Shown piece after piece: positions 7,299 to 17,585 of a DNA stretch of 64,000 nt. The position numbers and the translations under genes were made by a program. Under the pieces are notes generated by a model. It was not told where the DNA came from, ran no database searches, and worked only from the letters and a program-made list of their open reading frames with translations. Source of the DNA: Opitutia bacterium. Its GTDB lineage: Bacteria > Verrucomicrobiota > Verrucomicrobiia > Opitutales > UBA953. How positions within the stretch are numbered: the stretch's first letter is position 1; each line of letters starts with the position of its first letter. The stretch spans positions 1 to 64,000 of the forward strand of contig CANIUQ010000002.1 of the NCBI GenBank assembly GCA_947470855.1, in the 5' to 3' direction.

Positions 7299-9901
7299 TC
7301 CTCGGTCACAGCGAATTCATCGGTACGACCTTGGGCTTGGCTCCAACGAGCGAGCAACTCGTCAAGTGGCACAGGACGCACGTTTTGTTTTAAATTGTGC
7401 GCACCTGCTTCAAGACAAACTGCTAATTGCTCCCAAATCGCTCGATAAGAACGTCGGAATAATAAAGAGCCATCGCGAAGTAAACTTGAAACACTACAAC
7501 AGCCATCAACCTCCGTAATGACAAATTGTCCTGTCTTTAATTGCGATTCTTGTGCAACACGCACATCGAATCGTGCATAATGCAAGGCAGGGAAACGTTT
7601 AGCAAAAGCCTTGATGGCTGCGCTAAATTCTGGAGTCATTAACTCGGGCCGATGCTGGCAACGCACGCCATGACCATAACTTCCTGAAAGATTTAAAGTA
7701 ATTTTCTGACCCGCAGGAATGATACGTGTTAACTCTCGGTCATGAGCTTGCAAATAAAGCTCTGCTCGAGAAACAGCAAAGTCATCGAGCCAAATTAATT
7801 CTTCTAGCGTCTGCTCACCATCGCCTGTGACAACCACATCTTGTTTGTGCACCAGCGACATAATATGGCCATTGTCTTTGCTAGGACTTCGACTCCAAAC
7901 CACTTCAAATTCAAGACCGGGAGTAAACTTTTGCAAAATCATATCCTCTTTAACTGTCATTAACCATTTCGTTAACTGTTCCTCGTTTTTTACATACCTT
8001 AAACCTGCACCGTTGCAGGAAACTTCTGGTTTTAAAACGAGGGGGTATCCATGACAGGCTGCAAAAGCCTTGGCCTCTTGTTGACGGACTTCACTGGTAT
8101 CTTCTTGGGAGAGAGCAACGAAAGGCACACAGCGAGAATCGCGCTGAAAAGGTCGAAGTAAGAGTGACTTAGCATCACCCATGAATCCACCGACACGACC
8201 GAAGGAAGGATTAGCGGATGCGAAAGCGGTTAAACTGCGATGACGCAGACTCAAAAGGATAACACCGACGCGAACAGGTAAGAAAAGAATCCACGAAGGC
8301 CAGAGTGAAGGCTGCAAGTAGTTACGCACCTTCATGATGATTTGACGACGTCCACGCCAAGTGAGGGTCGGCACGATCCAGTGGGTAATAAAGTGCAGAG
8401 CGACCAAAAAACCAATAATAACCCAAAGGGCATTGCTCTTAAACTTATGGAGAACCTGCATCCCCGATTCACCAAACTGATAACCAATCCAAATTAACGG
8501 CGGGGTCCAAATCAGAGCGGCAACCATCAACAGTAAACCTAAATTGGCAAAATTTAGTTTCATGATACCCGCCGTAATGAAAGTGGGAACACGACTCGCA
8601 GGGACAAAACGCGAGCTCACCACAACGAGCATTCCTTTCGGGGTCGAAAACCATCCTGACCATTGATTCACTTTATGCTCCTTAATAAACCATTTGAGTG
8701 GCGCTTTACGCAAAGCCGGTCGACCAAAATATCGCCCAATCGAATAAAGAAACATGTCACCGATAAAGATACCGACGAAACAAGCGGCGGTGACGGACCA
8801 AAAATCAAGAATTCCCACGGTCACCATTAAACCTGCTGCTAAACAAGTAGGATCCTCCGCCACAAAGGTGCAAAGGATGATAATGATAAGCAGAATCCAG
8901 TAATGATAACCTTGTGCTCGGGGAATTGGAGGGTTCTGAGCTTGTCCGCTTGATCCAACCTTTGGCGTTGAAACAAATTGGATAATTTTATCCGCAACTT
9001 GGGTCTTTTGCTGAAAAACAACATCGCGTCCGCCAGACAGAACGACGAGTTCGGAATGAGGCAGAATCCTTGAAGTATAAATCGCTGAATCAAGGGGCGT
9101 TAACCAATCGGAATCACCATGCACGAGCAACAGTGGCTGACGCATCTGATGTAAAATCCTTTTATTATCCGTTAAATCGGTATCAAAAATGGTTTTCGCA
9201 TAATCGCGATCCATCGGCATTAAATCAACCAGTCCAAAATTGGGCGTAAGACGTGAAACGCCCCAGAAAAAGGCACCATGAAAACCGTAGACAATTTTAT
9301 TAACCAACGGATTGCCCAATAACTCAAATTCCTGTGCACCTGGTGCTGAAAGGAAAGTGACTGACTGAATACGCTGAGGGTAAGAGGAAACTAATTCCAA
9401 AGCGGCGACACTCGATAAACCATGGGCCACGACATGATAGTGGTTGATACCGTATTGTTCGAGGAGAGCTGCGACCACGTGGGCATTTGCCTCCATCGAG
9501 TGACTGGGAACCTCTCCGGGCGAAGTAGCAAATCCTGGCATAAAAGGCTCAACCACGGCCACCTTACCAGATTGAGCTAACTCCTGACAAAACTCACTTC
9601 CTTGTTTCGTCCAAGGCAGACGATGCAAATAGACAATCACTGGCTTGCCACTCGAACCACCTTCAGGACTGAAACCATACAAATTGGCATGAATTGAAAT
9701 CTTCGCACCTGAAGGTGCTACCCTATCGTTTTTAAAATCGAAGGCTGGCACCAAAGATGGGTAATCCTTGGAGTACCTTTCGACTGACTGAAAAAAGGGA
9801 AATGATGCCGAAAGGACTAATAGGCAAAGATAAGCCAAAATCCCCCACCACTTTGAGGGCACTCGCTTCAGAAGTGAAGTGTTAGACACAAAGGGAGCCA
9901 T
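7295..9901 (-). CDS. Three-domain fusion: alpha/beta-hydrolase fold + DedA/VTT membrane domain + ATP-grasp-like domain
   Basis: Hydrolase: 'VIVYLHRLPWTKQGSEFCQELAQSGKVAVVEPFMPGFA...VVAHGLSSVAALELVSSYP...LLVHGDSDWLTP'. DedA: 'VGIFIGDMFLYSIGRYFGRPAL...VVVSSRFVPASRVPTFITAGIMKL'. ATP-grasp-like: 'GYPLVLKPEVSCNGAGLRYVKNEEQL...MILQKFTPGLEFEVVWSRSP...FVITEVDGCCS'. The ORF opens with TTG at 9952; the ATG at 9901 (MAPFVSNTS) is the better start. Confidence 0.85.
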   Translation of the reverse strand: MAPFVSNTSLLKRVPSKWWGILAYLCLLVLSASFPFFQSVERYSKDYPSLVPAFDFKNDRVAPSGAKISIHANLYGFSPEGGSSGKPVIVYLHRLPWTKQGSEFCQELAQSGKVAVVEPFMPGFATSPGEVPSHSMEANAHVVAALLEQYGINHYHVVAHGLSSVAALELVSSYPQRIQSVTFLSAPGAQEFELLGNPLVNKIVYGFHGAFFWGVSRLTPNFGLVDLMPMDRDYAKTIFDTDLTDNKRILHQMRQPLLLVHGDSDWLTPLDSAIYTSRILPHSELVVLSGGRDVVFQQKTQVADKIIQFVSTPKVGSSGQAQNPPIPRAQGYHYWILLIIIILCTFVAEDPTCLAAGLMVTVGILDFWSVTAACFVGIFIGDMFLYSIGRYFGRPALRKAPLKWFIKEHKVNQWSGWFSTPKGMLVVVSSRFVPASRVPTFITAGIMKLNFANLGLLLMVAALIWTPPLIWIGYQFGESGMQVLHKFKSNALWVIIGFLVALHFITHWIVPTLTWRGRRQIIMKVRNYLQPSLWPSWILFLPVRVGVILLSLRHRSLTAFASANPSFGRVGGFMGDAKSLLLRPFQRDSRCVPFVALSQEDTSEVRQQEAKAFAACHGYPLVLKPEVSCNGAGLRYVKNEEQLTKWLMTVKEDMILQKFTPGLEFEVVWSRSPSKDNGHIMSLVHKQDVVVTGDGEQTLEELIWLDDFAVSRAELYLQAHDRELTRIIPAGQKITLNLSGSYGHGVRCQHRPELMTPEFSAAIKAFAKRFPALHYARFDVRVAQESQLKTGQFVITEVDGCCSVSSLLRDGSLLFRRSYRAIWEQLAVCLEAGAHNLKQNVRPVPLDELLARWSQAQGRTDEFAVTED

Positions 9902-10018
9902 CGAACGAAGAAAAGACCACCTTGACCTAAGGTGCAAGGCGGGAAGACACAAAGAATTTCACAATCTTTCGGGTTTACGACTTTCCAAAGTCAACTTACC
10001 TCATTCCCTAAAAATCAC

Positions 10019-10402
10019 GTGCAAGCCATCGGACAGGAACTTCCCGGCCTTAGGGTCCAAATTGACAAAGTGGTGCACCATCGCGATGAGAACTTCCCTG
10101 TCGAAACTCCCCATGCCTTTGTTTACTTTTTAACCATTATCAACCTCTCCCCTTATACTATTCAACTTCTAGGGCGAAAATGGATCATTCGTTCAGACGA
10201 TGGAACGACTGAAGTCATTGAAGGCGACGGGATTGTTGGTCAGACTCCAACGCTCGAACCAGGAGGTCAGTTTTCTTACAACAGTTACCATTTGACTGGA
10301 AAACCACAGACAGCCGAAGGTGCTTTTCATGGAAAAACTAAAGAGGGGCATCCTATTTTCGTCCGCATTCCCACTTTTGCGATGACACCTCCTTCTTCAT
10401 GA
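10019..10402 (+). CDS. apaG: ApaG domain protein
   Basis: 'RVQIDKVVHHRDENFPVETPHAFVYFLTIINLSPYTIQLLGRKWIIRSDDGTTEVIEGDGIVGQTPTLEPGGQFSYNSYHLTGKPQTAEGAFHG'. The in-frame GTG at 10019 gives a typical ApaG length; the ORF track opens at 9932. Confidence 0.9.
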   Translation: MQAIGQELPGLRVQIDKVVHHRDENFPVETPHAFVYFLTIINLSPYTIQLLGRKWIIRSDDGTTEVIEGDGIVGQTPTLEPGGQFSYNSYHLTGKPQTAEGAFHGKTKEGHPIFVRIPTFAMTPPSS

Positions 10403-11757
10403 GACTAACCGATTTAAATTCTGGCCGTGAAATCGGCGCCAACTGTTTGCTCCTAGAATTTGGCGGGCTTCGCTACGTTATCGACTGCGGCATGCACCCT
10501 AAGTTTGAGGGTAAAAAAGCCTTACCTCGATTAGACCTCATTCCTGGAGCCGTGGATGGCGTTATTTTAACCCACTGCCATCTCGATCATTTAGGCTCCC
10601 TACCCCTTCTCATTCGGCAAAACCCTGGAGCTCGAGTTTTCGCCTCTTCGGCTACAACACTCTTCGCCCGAAGGCTGTTATCCAATTCGATTCAAGTCAT
10701 GAAACGTCAGCGTGAAGAATCGGGCAACGAAGAACTTCCTTTGTACGTCGAACCCGATATTGTGCGCGTCGAAAATGCCCTTGCTGCAGTCCCGATTGCC
10801 AACCCAAGAAAAATTGGGAGAGGCGGAGAAGAGGTCACTATCACCTTCCATCTTGCTGGACACGTTGCAGGGGCTATCGGCTGCCTCATCGAACACCAAA
10901 AGAAACGTCATTTCTTCACTGGCGATGTTCATTTCCAGGCTCAACGCACGGTTGAAGGAGCCAATTTTCCGCGTCAACCCGTCGATACTTTAGTCATGGA
11001 ATGCACACGCGGTGCAACACCATCCACTCCTGGAGTAACTCGTGCCACCGAGGAAGCTCGGCTCATTCGCTCCATCAACCGTGTCATTGATGATGGAGGC
11101 TCCGTTCTTCTTCCCGCTTTCGCCTTTGGTCGAATGCAAGAAATTTTAAAGTTGCTCGACGAAACAGCGGCCGCAGGCGAATTAGTCGATGTACCCATCT
11201 TCTGCTCAGGCTTAGGGATGGATCTCTGTGATTACCTCGATGAAGCCAGCCGTAAAACCAAACAAGTAAAGTTTAGCCGAAAAATCCTAACCGAACTCGG
11301 TATTAGATCTCTTTCCCGACAGTACACTCCCCCCGGTAAAAATTTGCCTGAACAAGGAATTTACTTACTATCCAGTGGCATGATGGTCGAAAAAACCCCA
11401 GCTTGGCGAATTGCGGCAAACATTCTCGATCATGAGGAAAATGCTGTTTTCTTCGTTGGCTACTGCGACCCCGAAACTCCCGGCGGTGAACTGATTGGTC
11501 TACCTTCAGGAGGTGAATTTAAATTTAAAGGACTCGACCACACTTCAATACTCCGGGCCGAGGTAGAACGCTTTCATCTTAGCGGACACGCCGATCGAGA
11601 AGAACTCGTCGATTTCGCCAAGTCTCTCGCACCGCGAGACATTGTACTCACTCACGGTGATCCACCCGCACGTGCTTGGATGAGAGAGACACTGCAAAAA
11701 GTCATGCCGGGTTGTCGCATTCACGACCCTGAACCTGGTGTAGCACTGGAATTGTGA
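10399..11757 (+). CDS. MBL-fold/beta-CASP nuclease (YSH1/CPSF-like RNA-processing family)
   Basis: 'VDGVILTHCHLDHLGSLP', 'HFFTGDVHFQAQR', 'GSVLLPAFAFGRMQEILKLL', 'RFHLSGHADREELVDF', 'IVLTHGDPPA'. ATGA overlap with apaG. Confidence 0.92.
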   Translation: MRLTDLNSGREIGANCLLLEFGGLRYVIDCGMHPKFEGKKALPRLDLIPGAVDGVILTHCHLDHLGSLPLLIRQNPGARVFASSATTLFARRLLSNSIQVMKRQREESGNEELPLYVEPDIVRVENALAAVPIANPRKIGRGGEEVTITFHLAGHVAGAIGCLIEHQKKRHFFTGDVHFQAQRTVEGANFPRQPVDTLVMECTRGATPSTPGVTRATEEARLIRSINRVIDDGGSVLLPAFAFGRMQEILKLLDETAAAGELVDVPIFCSGLGMDLCDYLDEASRKTKQVKFSRKILTELGIRSLSRQYTPPGKNLPEQGIYLLSSGMMVEKTPAWRIAANILDHEENAVFFVGYCDPETPGGELIGLPSGGEFKFKGLDHTSILRAEVERFHLSGHADREELVDFAKSLAPRDIVLTHGDPPARAWMRETLQKVMPGCRIHDPEPGVALEL

Positions 11758-13037
11758 ACAAATCTCCCGTCAATATTGCCGACTGGCGGGATTTATTTTT
11801 ATCTCGAGGGCCACGCATGGCTGCCGAAGCTTTCCTAATTAAGTTAAGCCATCTCACTCCTGACGAACAGCGTAGCGCACTCTGTAATTTACCCGACACT
11901 AAAAAACTGACTGAGCGATTCGAGAGAGCCTGGGAGCTACGCGATAGAGACCTGGGAGGCATACCCTATTTGGCTAAGGATTTATATTTTCGTGCAGGCT
12001 ATCCCACTTACGCAGGCTCAACCTTTCTTCCCGAAGAAATCGGGCTATCCCACTCTACCTCGACTTTACCTTTGGCCTTTGAGAGCCATGCTGGAGCTGT
12101 CTTTTGCGGGAACACGCAGCTGAATGAATTCGCTTATGGGCTCACGGGTGAAAACCCTCATTATGGCGACTGCCATCACCCAACGCATTCAGAAAGACTG
12201 AGCGGAGGATCCAGCTCAGGCTCAGCGTGGGCTGTTGCCAAAGGCTTAACTCCCTTCGCCCTCGCCACTGACACAGCTGGATCGATTCGTGTACCCTGTG
12301 GATACTGCGGAGTCTGGGGCTTGAGACTTTCTCCGAACGTCGCCCCAGTGGGCGATATATTCCCACTCTCACCTGGATTCGACACCCAAGGCTGGATAAC
12401 GCAAAATGCACCCGACCTTGTCACCGTATCAAAAGCAGTTTTGGGCGATCCTCCTCCCTGTTTCACAGGACTGTGGGCTGGCGATTTAGGCCTCGGTCTT
12501 CCCGACGAAGTTCTGCAACCCATGCGAGAATTTGCACTAAACGCTGGCGCCATTGAAGACCGAGTCGCCATAGAGTTACTTCGTATGACTTTTGCTGAGG
12601 CAGCAGAAATTTATCCAATTCTCGGCGGTCATGCCACCGCTCGTGTCCACGCCCCTTGGCTGGTTCGTCGTAAAGACCAATATGACCCCATAGTTCTGAG
12701 TCGGTTAGAGTTAGGTCTAAGACGTAGTCCAGAAGAAATGGCCTGGGCTGAAACGGAACAAAGAAGAATTCTCGATGCTTTCGCGGCTATTTTCGCTCGC
12801 TACAGTTTTATTGCACTACCCTGCACAGGTGGACCTGCCATAACCAAAGCGGAAGCAACACTCGAGCATCGTCGCCAACTATTGGCACTCAATACCCCTG
12901 GATCATTAGCTGGTCTACCCGCTCTGGCCGCCCCCGTTGATTTAGGCGATGGATTAACCGCAGGAGTGCAATTTCTGTTTCCCGACATGCTCCGCTTTGG
13001 TTGGCAGGGTCCACTCGAGAATCTTAATTTATTATAA
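11754..13037 (+). CDS. Amidase signature family protein
   Basis: Lys...Ser-Ser signature: 'GIPYLAKDLYF', 'RLSGGSSSGSAWAVAKGLTPFALATDTAGSIRVPCGYCGVWGLRLS'. Confidence 0.9.
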   Translation: MNKSPVNIADWRDLFLSRGPRMAAEAFLIKLSHLTPDEQRSALCNLPDTKKLTERFERAWELRDRDLGGIPYLAKDLYFRAGYPTYAGSTFLPEEIGLSHSTSTLPLAFESHAGAVFCGNTQLNEFAYGLTGENPHYGDCHHPTHSERLSGGSSSGSAWAVAKGLTPFALATDTAGSIRVPCGYCGVWGLRLSPNVAPVGDIFPLSPGFDTQGWITQNAPDLVTVSKAVLGDPPPCFTGLWAGDLGLGLPDEVLQPMREFALNAGAIEDRVAIELLRMTFAEAAEIYPILGGHATARVHAPWLVRRKDQYDPIVLSRLELGLRRSPEEMAWAETEQRRILDAFAAIFARYSFIALPCTGGPAITKAEATLEHRRQLLALNTPGSLAGLPALAAPVDLGDGLTAGVQFLFPDMLRFGWQGPLENLNLL

Positions 13038-14483
13038 ACGGCGTTTACGTAAATGGGCTGGTGGCTGGTCAAGCCCCTCGCGATATTTTGCCACGGTGCG
13101 ACGAGCGATTTTAATCCCGCGTTTTTTGAGTTCCTCTGTAATCGCCTCATCTGCCAGTGGGGCAGCAGGATTTTCACGGGCTAAAATATCAGCAATCATT
13201 TCTTGCACTCCTTCCTGAGCAACCGAGCCTCCCGACTCGGTGGATACTCCTGAAGTAAAGAACCAACGAAACTCTTTCATCCCGTGTGGGGTGGACATCC
13301 ATTTATTCGCTGCGGCTCGACCAACGGTAGTTTCGTGCACACCCATCTCTTTAGCCACGTCAGTCATGGTCAAAGGACGCAAATGAGCAGGCCCATTCTC
13401 AAAAAAGTCTTTTTGCCTTTCTAAAATAATATGGGCCAAACGATCGACCGTACGTTGGCGCTCCTCAATAGCCCCTATGAGAAACTTACCTTGGCGCATG
13501 CGCTCCAAAATATACTGACGCTCTTTATCACCCAACGATTGTCCCGCGAGCATGTCTTTATAGGCAGGAACTAAACGCAGTTTAGGAATATAACGATCAT
13601 CAAGGATGATTTTCCAATGACCCTCTTCATCTTTTTTTACTGTCGCATCAGGGGTAATCATGCGGTTTTCGTCTCGGGTAAACCGGCGAGCAGGTACTGT
13701 CTCTAATTTTGCTAATTCGGCTAAACCCTCTCGAACCTCATCGGGAGTTAATTCCAAAATTCGCCCACACTCATCTAATCGCCGCGCCATCAATGGTTCC
13801 CAAGCTTCAGCAACTAATCGAGCAGCGAAAGATAAACCTCGGCCTCGCTGGCGTAACTGGGCCAGAAAACATTCTCTTAAATCACGGGCACCAATACCAG
13901 GGGGATCAAACCCCAGCATCAAAGTATGGGCATTAACAACAGCTTCGTAACTCTGGCCTGAACGCAGAGCGATGGTGGACAAATCATCATCCAAAAACCC
14001 GCGTTCATCCAAAGAGGAAATCAAAAGTTTTAATGCTTCCTGCACCTCAAAGTCATCCGAGGCAGTACGAGCTTGTTCCTGCAAATGCTCGGAAAGTGAA
14101 ACCTCACCCGTAACCGATTCCAACAAATGTTGGCGACGTTCTTCATCCTCTTGCGTGTAACCCTGCGAACGCATCTCTTCATAATAGCTCTCATCCCAAT
14201 CTTCTTTCATTCGACGAAGAGCCTCGAAATCGTCTTCGCCTACATTCAATTCGCGCGGAATTTCATCTTCACCGTCAGCCTCGGCGGTGGAGAGGGCTGA
14301 AACCGATTCGCCTGTCATTGGCTCTACCTCTTCCAGTAAAGGATTAGCGGCCAACTCTTCCGAAATTTCGCGCAACAACTCAGTGGCAGGCACCTGCAAA
14401 ATACGCAAAGACTGACGAAGCTGAGGGGTTAGGATAAGACCCTGAACTTGTTTTTGCGATTGATTGATGCCCTGATTGGCCAT
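13032..14483 (-). CDS. rpoN: RNA polymerase sigma-54 factor
   Basis: N-terminal 'QGLILTPQLRQSLRILQVPATELLREISEELAANPLLEE'; C-terminal RpoN box 'IARRTVAKYREGL'. Confidence 0.97.
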   Translation of the reverse strand: MANQGINQSQKQVQGLILTPQLRQSLRILQVPATELLREISEELAANPLLEEVEPMTGESVSALSTAEADGEDEIPRELNVGEDDFEALRRMKEDWDESYYEEMRSQGYTQEDEERRQHLLESVTGEVSLSEHLQEQARTASDDFEVQEALKLLISSLDERGFLDDDLSTIALRSGQSYEAVVNAHTLMLGFDPPGIGARDLRECFLAQLRQRGRGLSFAARLVAEAWEPLMARRLDECGRILELTPDEVREGLAELAKLETVPARRFTRDENRMITPDATVKKDEEGHWKIILDDRYIPKLRLVPAYKDMLAGQSLGDKERQYILERMRQGKFLIGAIEERQRTVDRLAHIILERQKDFFENGPAHLRPLTMTDVAKEMGVHETTVGRAAANKWMSTPHGMKEFRWFFTSGVSTESGGSVAQEGVQEMIADILARENPAAPLADEAITEELKKRGIKIARRTVAKYREGLDQPPAHLRKRRL

Positions 14484-14613
14484 GAAAAAATAAACCTAGT
14501 GATTTAAAGCCGTTTTGCCAAGAGGAACCATACCCCTATGGACTTGCCATAAGTCCCAGAAAACGACATAAGCAGAACTTGTATCTCTACCCCTGTAGGC
14601 CACTGAGCAACCC

Positions 14614-16311
14614 ATGCGTCACTTCGCTTTATACATCAATAATGAAGTCCATGGACCTTTGACGGAATTCGAGGTGCAAGATTTGATTAATGAGGGCAAA
14701 GTAAACGCCGAAACTCTCTGCGCACCCGATGGTGCATCTGACTGGGAACCTCTAGGCAATCATTTTGCTTTTGGCAGTGCCATCAAACTGAGCAAACGAC
14801 TTGAAGCGAGTGAAACAGAAAAGCAACTCGAGGCCATTCGCCTAAACCCAGATGATCGGCGTAAGCTGTTAATGTATGGACTCTCCGATGCTTCAAATGT
14901 CGATCAAATCACTCAAGAACAAGCGGTCGGCATTCTCGCTCGGCATGAAGCTGGGTTAATCAAACAAATCAAATTCCACAAAACTGTTCTTATCTGTTCT
15001 TTCGTTTTAGCTCTCATCGGATCACTGACTTTTGGACTAGCCACCGATGCGGGAAGTTGGCTTCTCGGCGTACCCTCTCACATCATCGCTAAAGATGACC
15101 CCAAGGCAAACGAGGCTTTGCAACGCTTCGACTACGAAATACGTGGATTTGAGGAATTCTCGGCGACAGCCAAAGCAGTTAGATTCGATAAGCCTTTTGG
15201 CAGTCAGCCCGTTCTAAAAACTCTCTATAATCGACTCAAAGTCCCTGAAAACTCTGCCTACAAAGTCACCGGCGAAGTCGATTTAACGCCTTTAGACATT
15301 GAGTTGAAAAAATGGAGTATTCCAACGAATGAACCCATCAGAGTTTTTCTCCTCCGTCAGCCAATTCCTCCCGAAATTTACAATAAAATCGGAGAACAAG
15401 AGGCCATTCTGAACGCCATACTGGCTCCCATGCTCGATGATGCTGGATTTGAAAAAGCGCGCTCTGAAATCGTTCTAGCATATCCACCAGTCATTTTAAC
15501 TCTTAATGAGTCTATAAAGTTACGCGACGAGGTTCAACGCATGAAGTTAGGCGATTTAAACAGTTTAATCGAACGCGTAAACTTTCGCATCAGGGATGCC
15601 GTGCAAACGGCCGAAAGCAATAAAGACATGATAGGTGCTATTGGAGAATTGGCCAAAGCCAATCGCAAGTGGGCTGAAGACTTACATCCATTCTTTATGC
15701 GACTGAAAGAGTTGCAAAATCGCATCAAGATCAATGTAGACCCCAAAGCTCGTAAATCTTTATGGAGTGACTTCAATCGCGAGCAAGGCGCAGAATTGGC
15801 CGCCTGGGTTATCTCAGCCGATGCAACCGAGTTAACCCTCAACGATAAGAATGAATTTACCATTCCTGAATCCAAGAAACTGGATAATGTCACTGCTTCT
15901 CGCTACATTCTCGTCACCAAAAAAATAAGTGGCGATACGGTCTATTTACCTTGGGGTTCAAAATTCCTCGCCGCTAAAGATTTGGTCAGCACTGAAATAC
16001 CTAAAGAAATCTTTCTTGCCCGAGAAGAGTATAAAGTTGTTGCCCGGCCCACCACTGGAGGACGCTCTCACATCGCCCGCTACCGCGTTGGCGATCGTCA
16101 ACTCTTGATTCGTCGTGAATCTCCCAAGTGGCTCTACCTCTCTGTTTCCAGAGAAAAAGATTCCGATACTTTGATGGTGATGGTCGACCAAGAAACCTAC
16201 GAAAAATATCCCGTCGGAAAAGTCGTCCCCTTTGACGTTCTTTCGAAACTAGACTTCTATCAACGTCCGATGGAATCGATATCTCCTTCGCCGTTTGCTC
16301 CAGAAGAGTAA
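14614..16311 (+). CDS. Hypothetical protein with N-terminal GYF_2-like domain and one transmembrane segment
   Basis: 'MRHFALYINNEVHGPLTEFEVQDLINEGKVNAETLCAPDGASDWEPLGNH' matches the GYF_2 pattern; hydrophobic segment 'TVLICSFVLALIGSLTFGLA'; the rest is unassigned. Confidence 0.7.
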   Translation: MRHFALYINNEVHGPLTEFEVQDLINEGKVNAETLCAPDGASDWEPLGNHFAFGSAIKLSKRLEASETEKQLEAIRLNPDDRRKLLMYGLSDASNVDQITQEQAVGILARHEAGLIKQIKFHKTVLICSFVLALIGSLTFGLATDAGSWLLGVPSHIIAKDDPKANEALQRFDYEIRGFEEFSATAKAVRFDKPFGSQPVLKTLYNRLKVPENSAYKVTGEVDLTPLDIELKKWSIPTNEPIRVFLLRQPIPPEIYNKIGEQEAILNAILAPMLDDAGFEKARSEIVLAYPPVILTLNESIKLRDEVQRMKLGDLNSLIERVNFRIRDAVQTAESNKDMIGAIGELAKANRKWAEDLHPFFMRLKELQNRIKINVDPKARKSLWSDFNREQGAELAAWVISADATELTLNDKNEFTIPESKKLDNVTASRYILVTKKISGDTVYLPWGSKFLAAKDLVSTEIPKEIFLAREEYKVVARPTTGGRSHIARYRVGDRQLLIRRESPKWLYLSVSREKDSDTLMVMVDQETYEKYPVGKVVPFDVLSKLDFYQRPMESISPSPFAPEE

Positions 16312-17523
16312 TTAATTTTTACTCACCCGAACCCAGCAATCGGGCTCAGAACAGTCACCGAGTTTTGCATCAGATAAACGAGTGACTTTTCCGGTCACGG
16401 TATCAACTAAAGCAATCCAAGAGCGGCTATTAGTCGCTTGGGTTGCAACTAAATGCCTGCCATCCGCACACCAAGAACTGTGCGAAAGGTTTAAAGGAGA
16501 TGTCACTGGCACAGGCGTAATCGTGCCCGCTTTAATATCGGCAACCGCGAGACCCAATCGCCCTGACTGAAAAGTAAACGCAATCAGCGAAGGGTCCACG
16601 GGGTTCCATCGTGGCTCAGTGCAATAACTATAACCCGTAGATAGACGATTCAGGGCGCCACCCGAGGATGAGGTAATGTAGATGCCCGGGCGACCTAGAG
16701 GACCACTGGTTAAAACAATGCGCGAACCATCAGGCGACCAAGAGGGATCGGCATCAACATTCGGAGTCGAAATCACGGCTCGCGGTGACTCACCAGAAGG
16801 CCCTGAAACATAAATATCCATGGAGTTTTTGTTCGAGGAAGCAAAAACCAGTCGACCATCGGGACCAGAACTCGCTCCGCCTAATGCACCACGTACATCA
16901 ACGATAACTTTGCGGGGCTTATCTGAGCCATTGGTAGAAAAAATTTCTGGAAAACCAGAACGCGCAGAGGTCACAAAATAAATCCGATTACCTTCATTTG
17001 ACCAGCGTGGCGCAACCGATGTGCTGGCCAAATTGGTTACTCGGCGAGTCCGAGAAAAAATCAGATTACTCGAATAAATTTCAGCGTGCCCTGTATAACG
17101 AGAAACAAAAGCAATCTTGGTATCCGTAAAAAGCGGCTTCAGTTGCCAACTGCGTCCGAGGCCAACAATAATGGCATCAGCTACGCGTAAAGCTAACTCA
17201 TCTTCATCTCGCGCTTCGACATTGGTTTGAAAAGTGGCACGAGGATTATCACAAGCCACCGCAGCCGTAACACCATTACGTCCAATTTTCACCTGCAAGG
17301 AAGAACCGTTGCGCACACTAAAGGCTCCATGTGCATTAACCGCAAACTTCACCATCGCTGCTAAATTTAAATCATCACAAAGAATGGTAACTGGCATTAC
17401 TCCTCGTTTAATCTCCGCATCAATGCTCTCGTTGATGACCACCCGATCCTGAGCTTGTAAAGAAATACCGCAAAAGGGAATGGTTGCCCAGATTAGACAG
17501 CGAATCATTCGTGAGAAATACAT
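16312..17523 (-). CDS. tolB: TolB-like beta-propeller protein
   Basis: N-terminal amidohydrolase-like D1 region plus WD40/PD40 repeats ('TKIAFVSRYTGHAEIYSSN', 'APRWSNEGNRIYFVTSARSGFPEIFSTN', 'DPSWSPDGSRIVLTS'). Likely start MYFSRMIRCL. Confidence 0.88.
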   Translation of the reverse strand: MYFSRMIRCLIWATIPFCGISLQAQDRVVINESIDAEIKRGVMPVTILCDDLNLAAMVKFAVNAHGAFSVRNGSSLQVKIGRNGVTAAVACDNPRATFQTNVEARDEDELALRVADAIIVGLGRSWQLKPLFTDTKIAFVSRYTGHAEIYSSNLIFSRTRRVTNLASTSVAPRWSNEGNRIYFVTSARSGFPEIFSTNGSDKPRKVIVDVRGALGGASSGPDGRLVFASSNKNSMDIYVSGPSGESPRAVISTPNVDADPSWSPDGSRIVLTSGPLGRPGIYITSSSGGALNRLSTGYSYCTEPRWNPVDPSLIAFTFQSGRLGLAVADIKAGTITPVPVTSPLNLSHSSWCADGRHLVATQATNSRSWIALVDTVTGKVTRLSDAKLGDCSEPDCWVRVSKN

Positions 17524-17585
17524 AGTCTTTAAAATCAGAGTGATAGCAGTTTGACCTAATGTCCATTGAGAGTTCAATCCCTCAC

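Noticed and set aside
11754-13037. Second gatA
   Set aside because: Amidase-signature protein, but divergent from the bona fide GatA at 49725-51182 and not linked to gatB/gatC.
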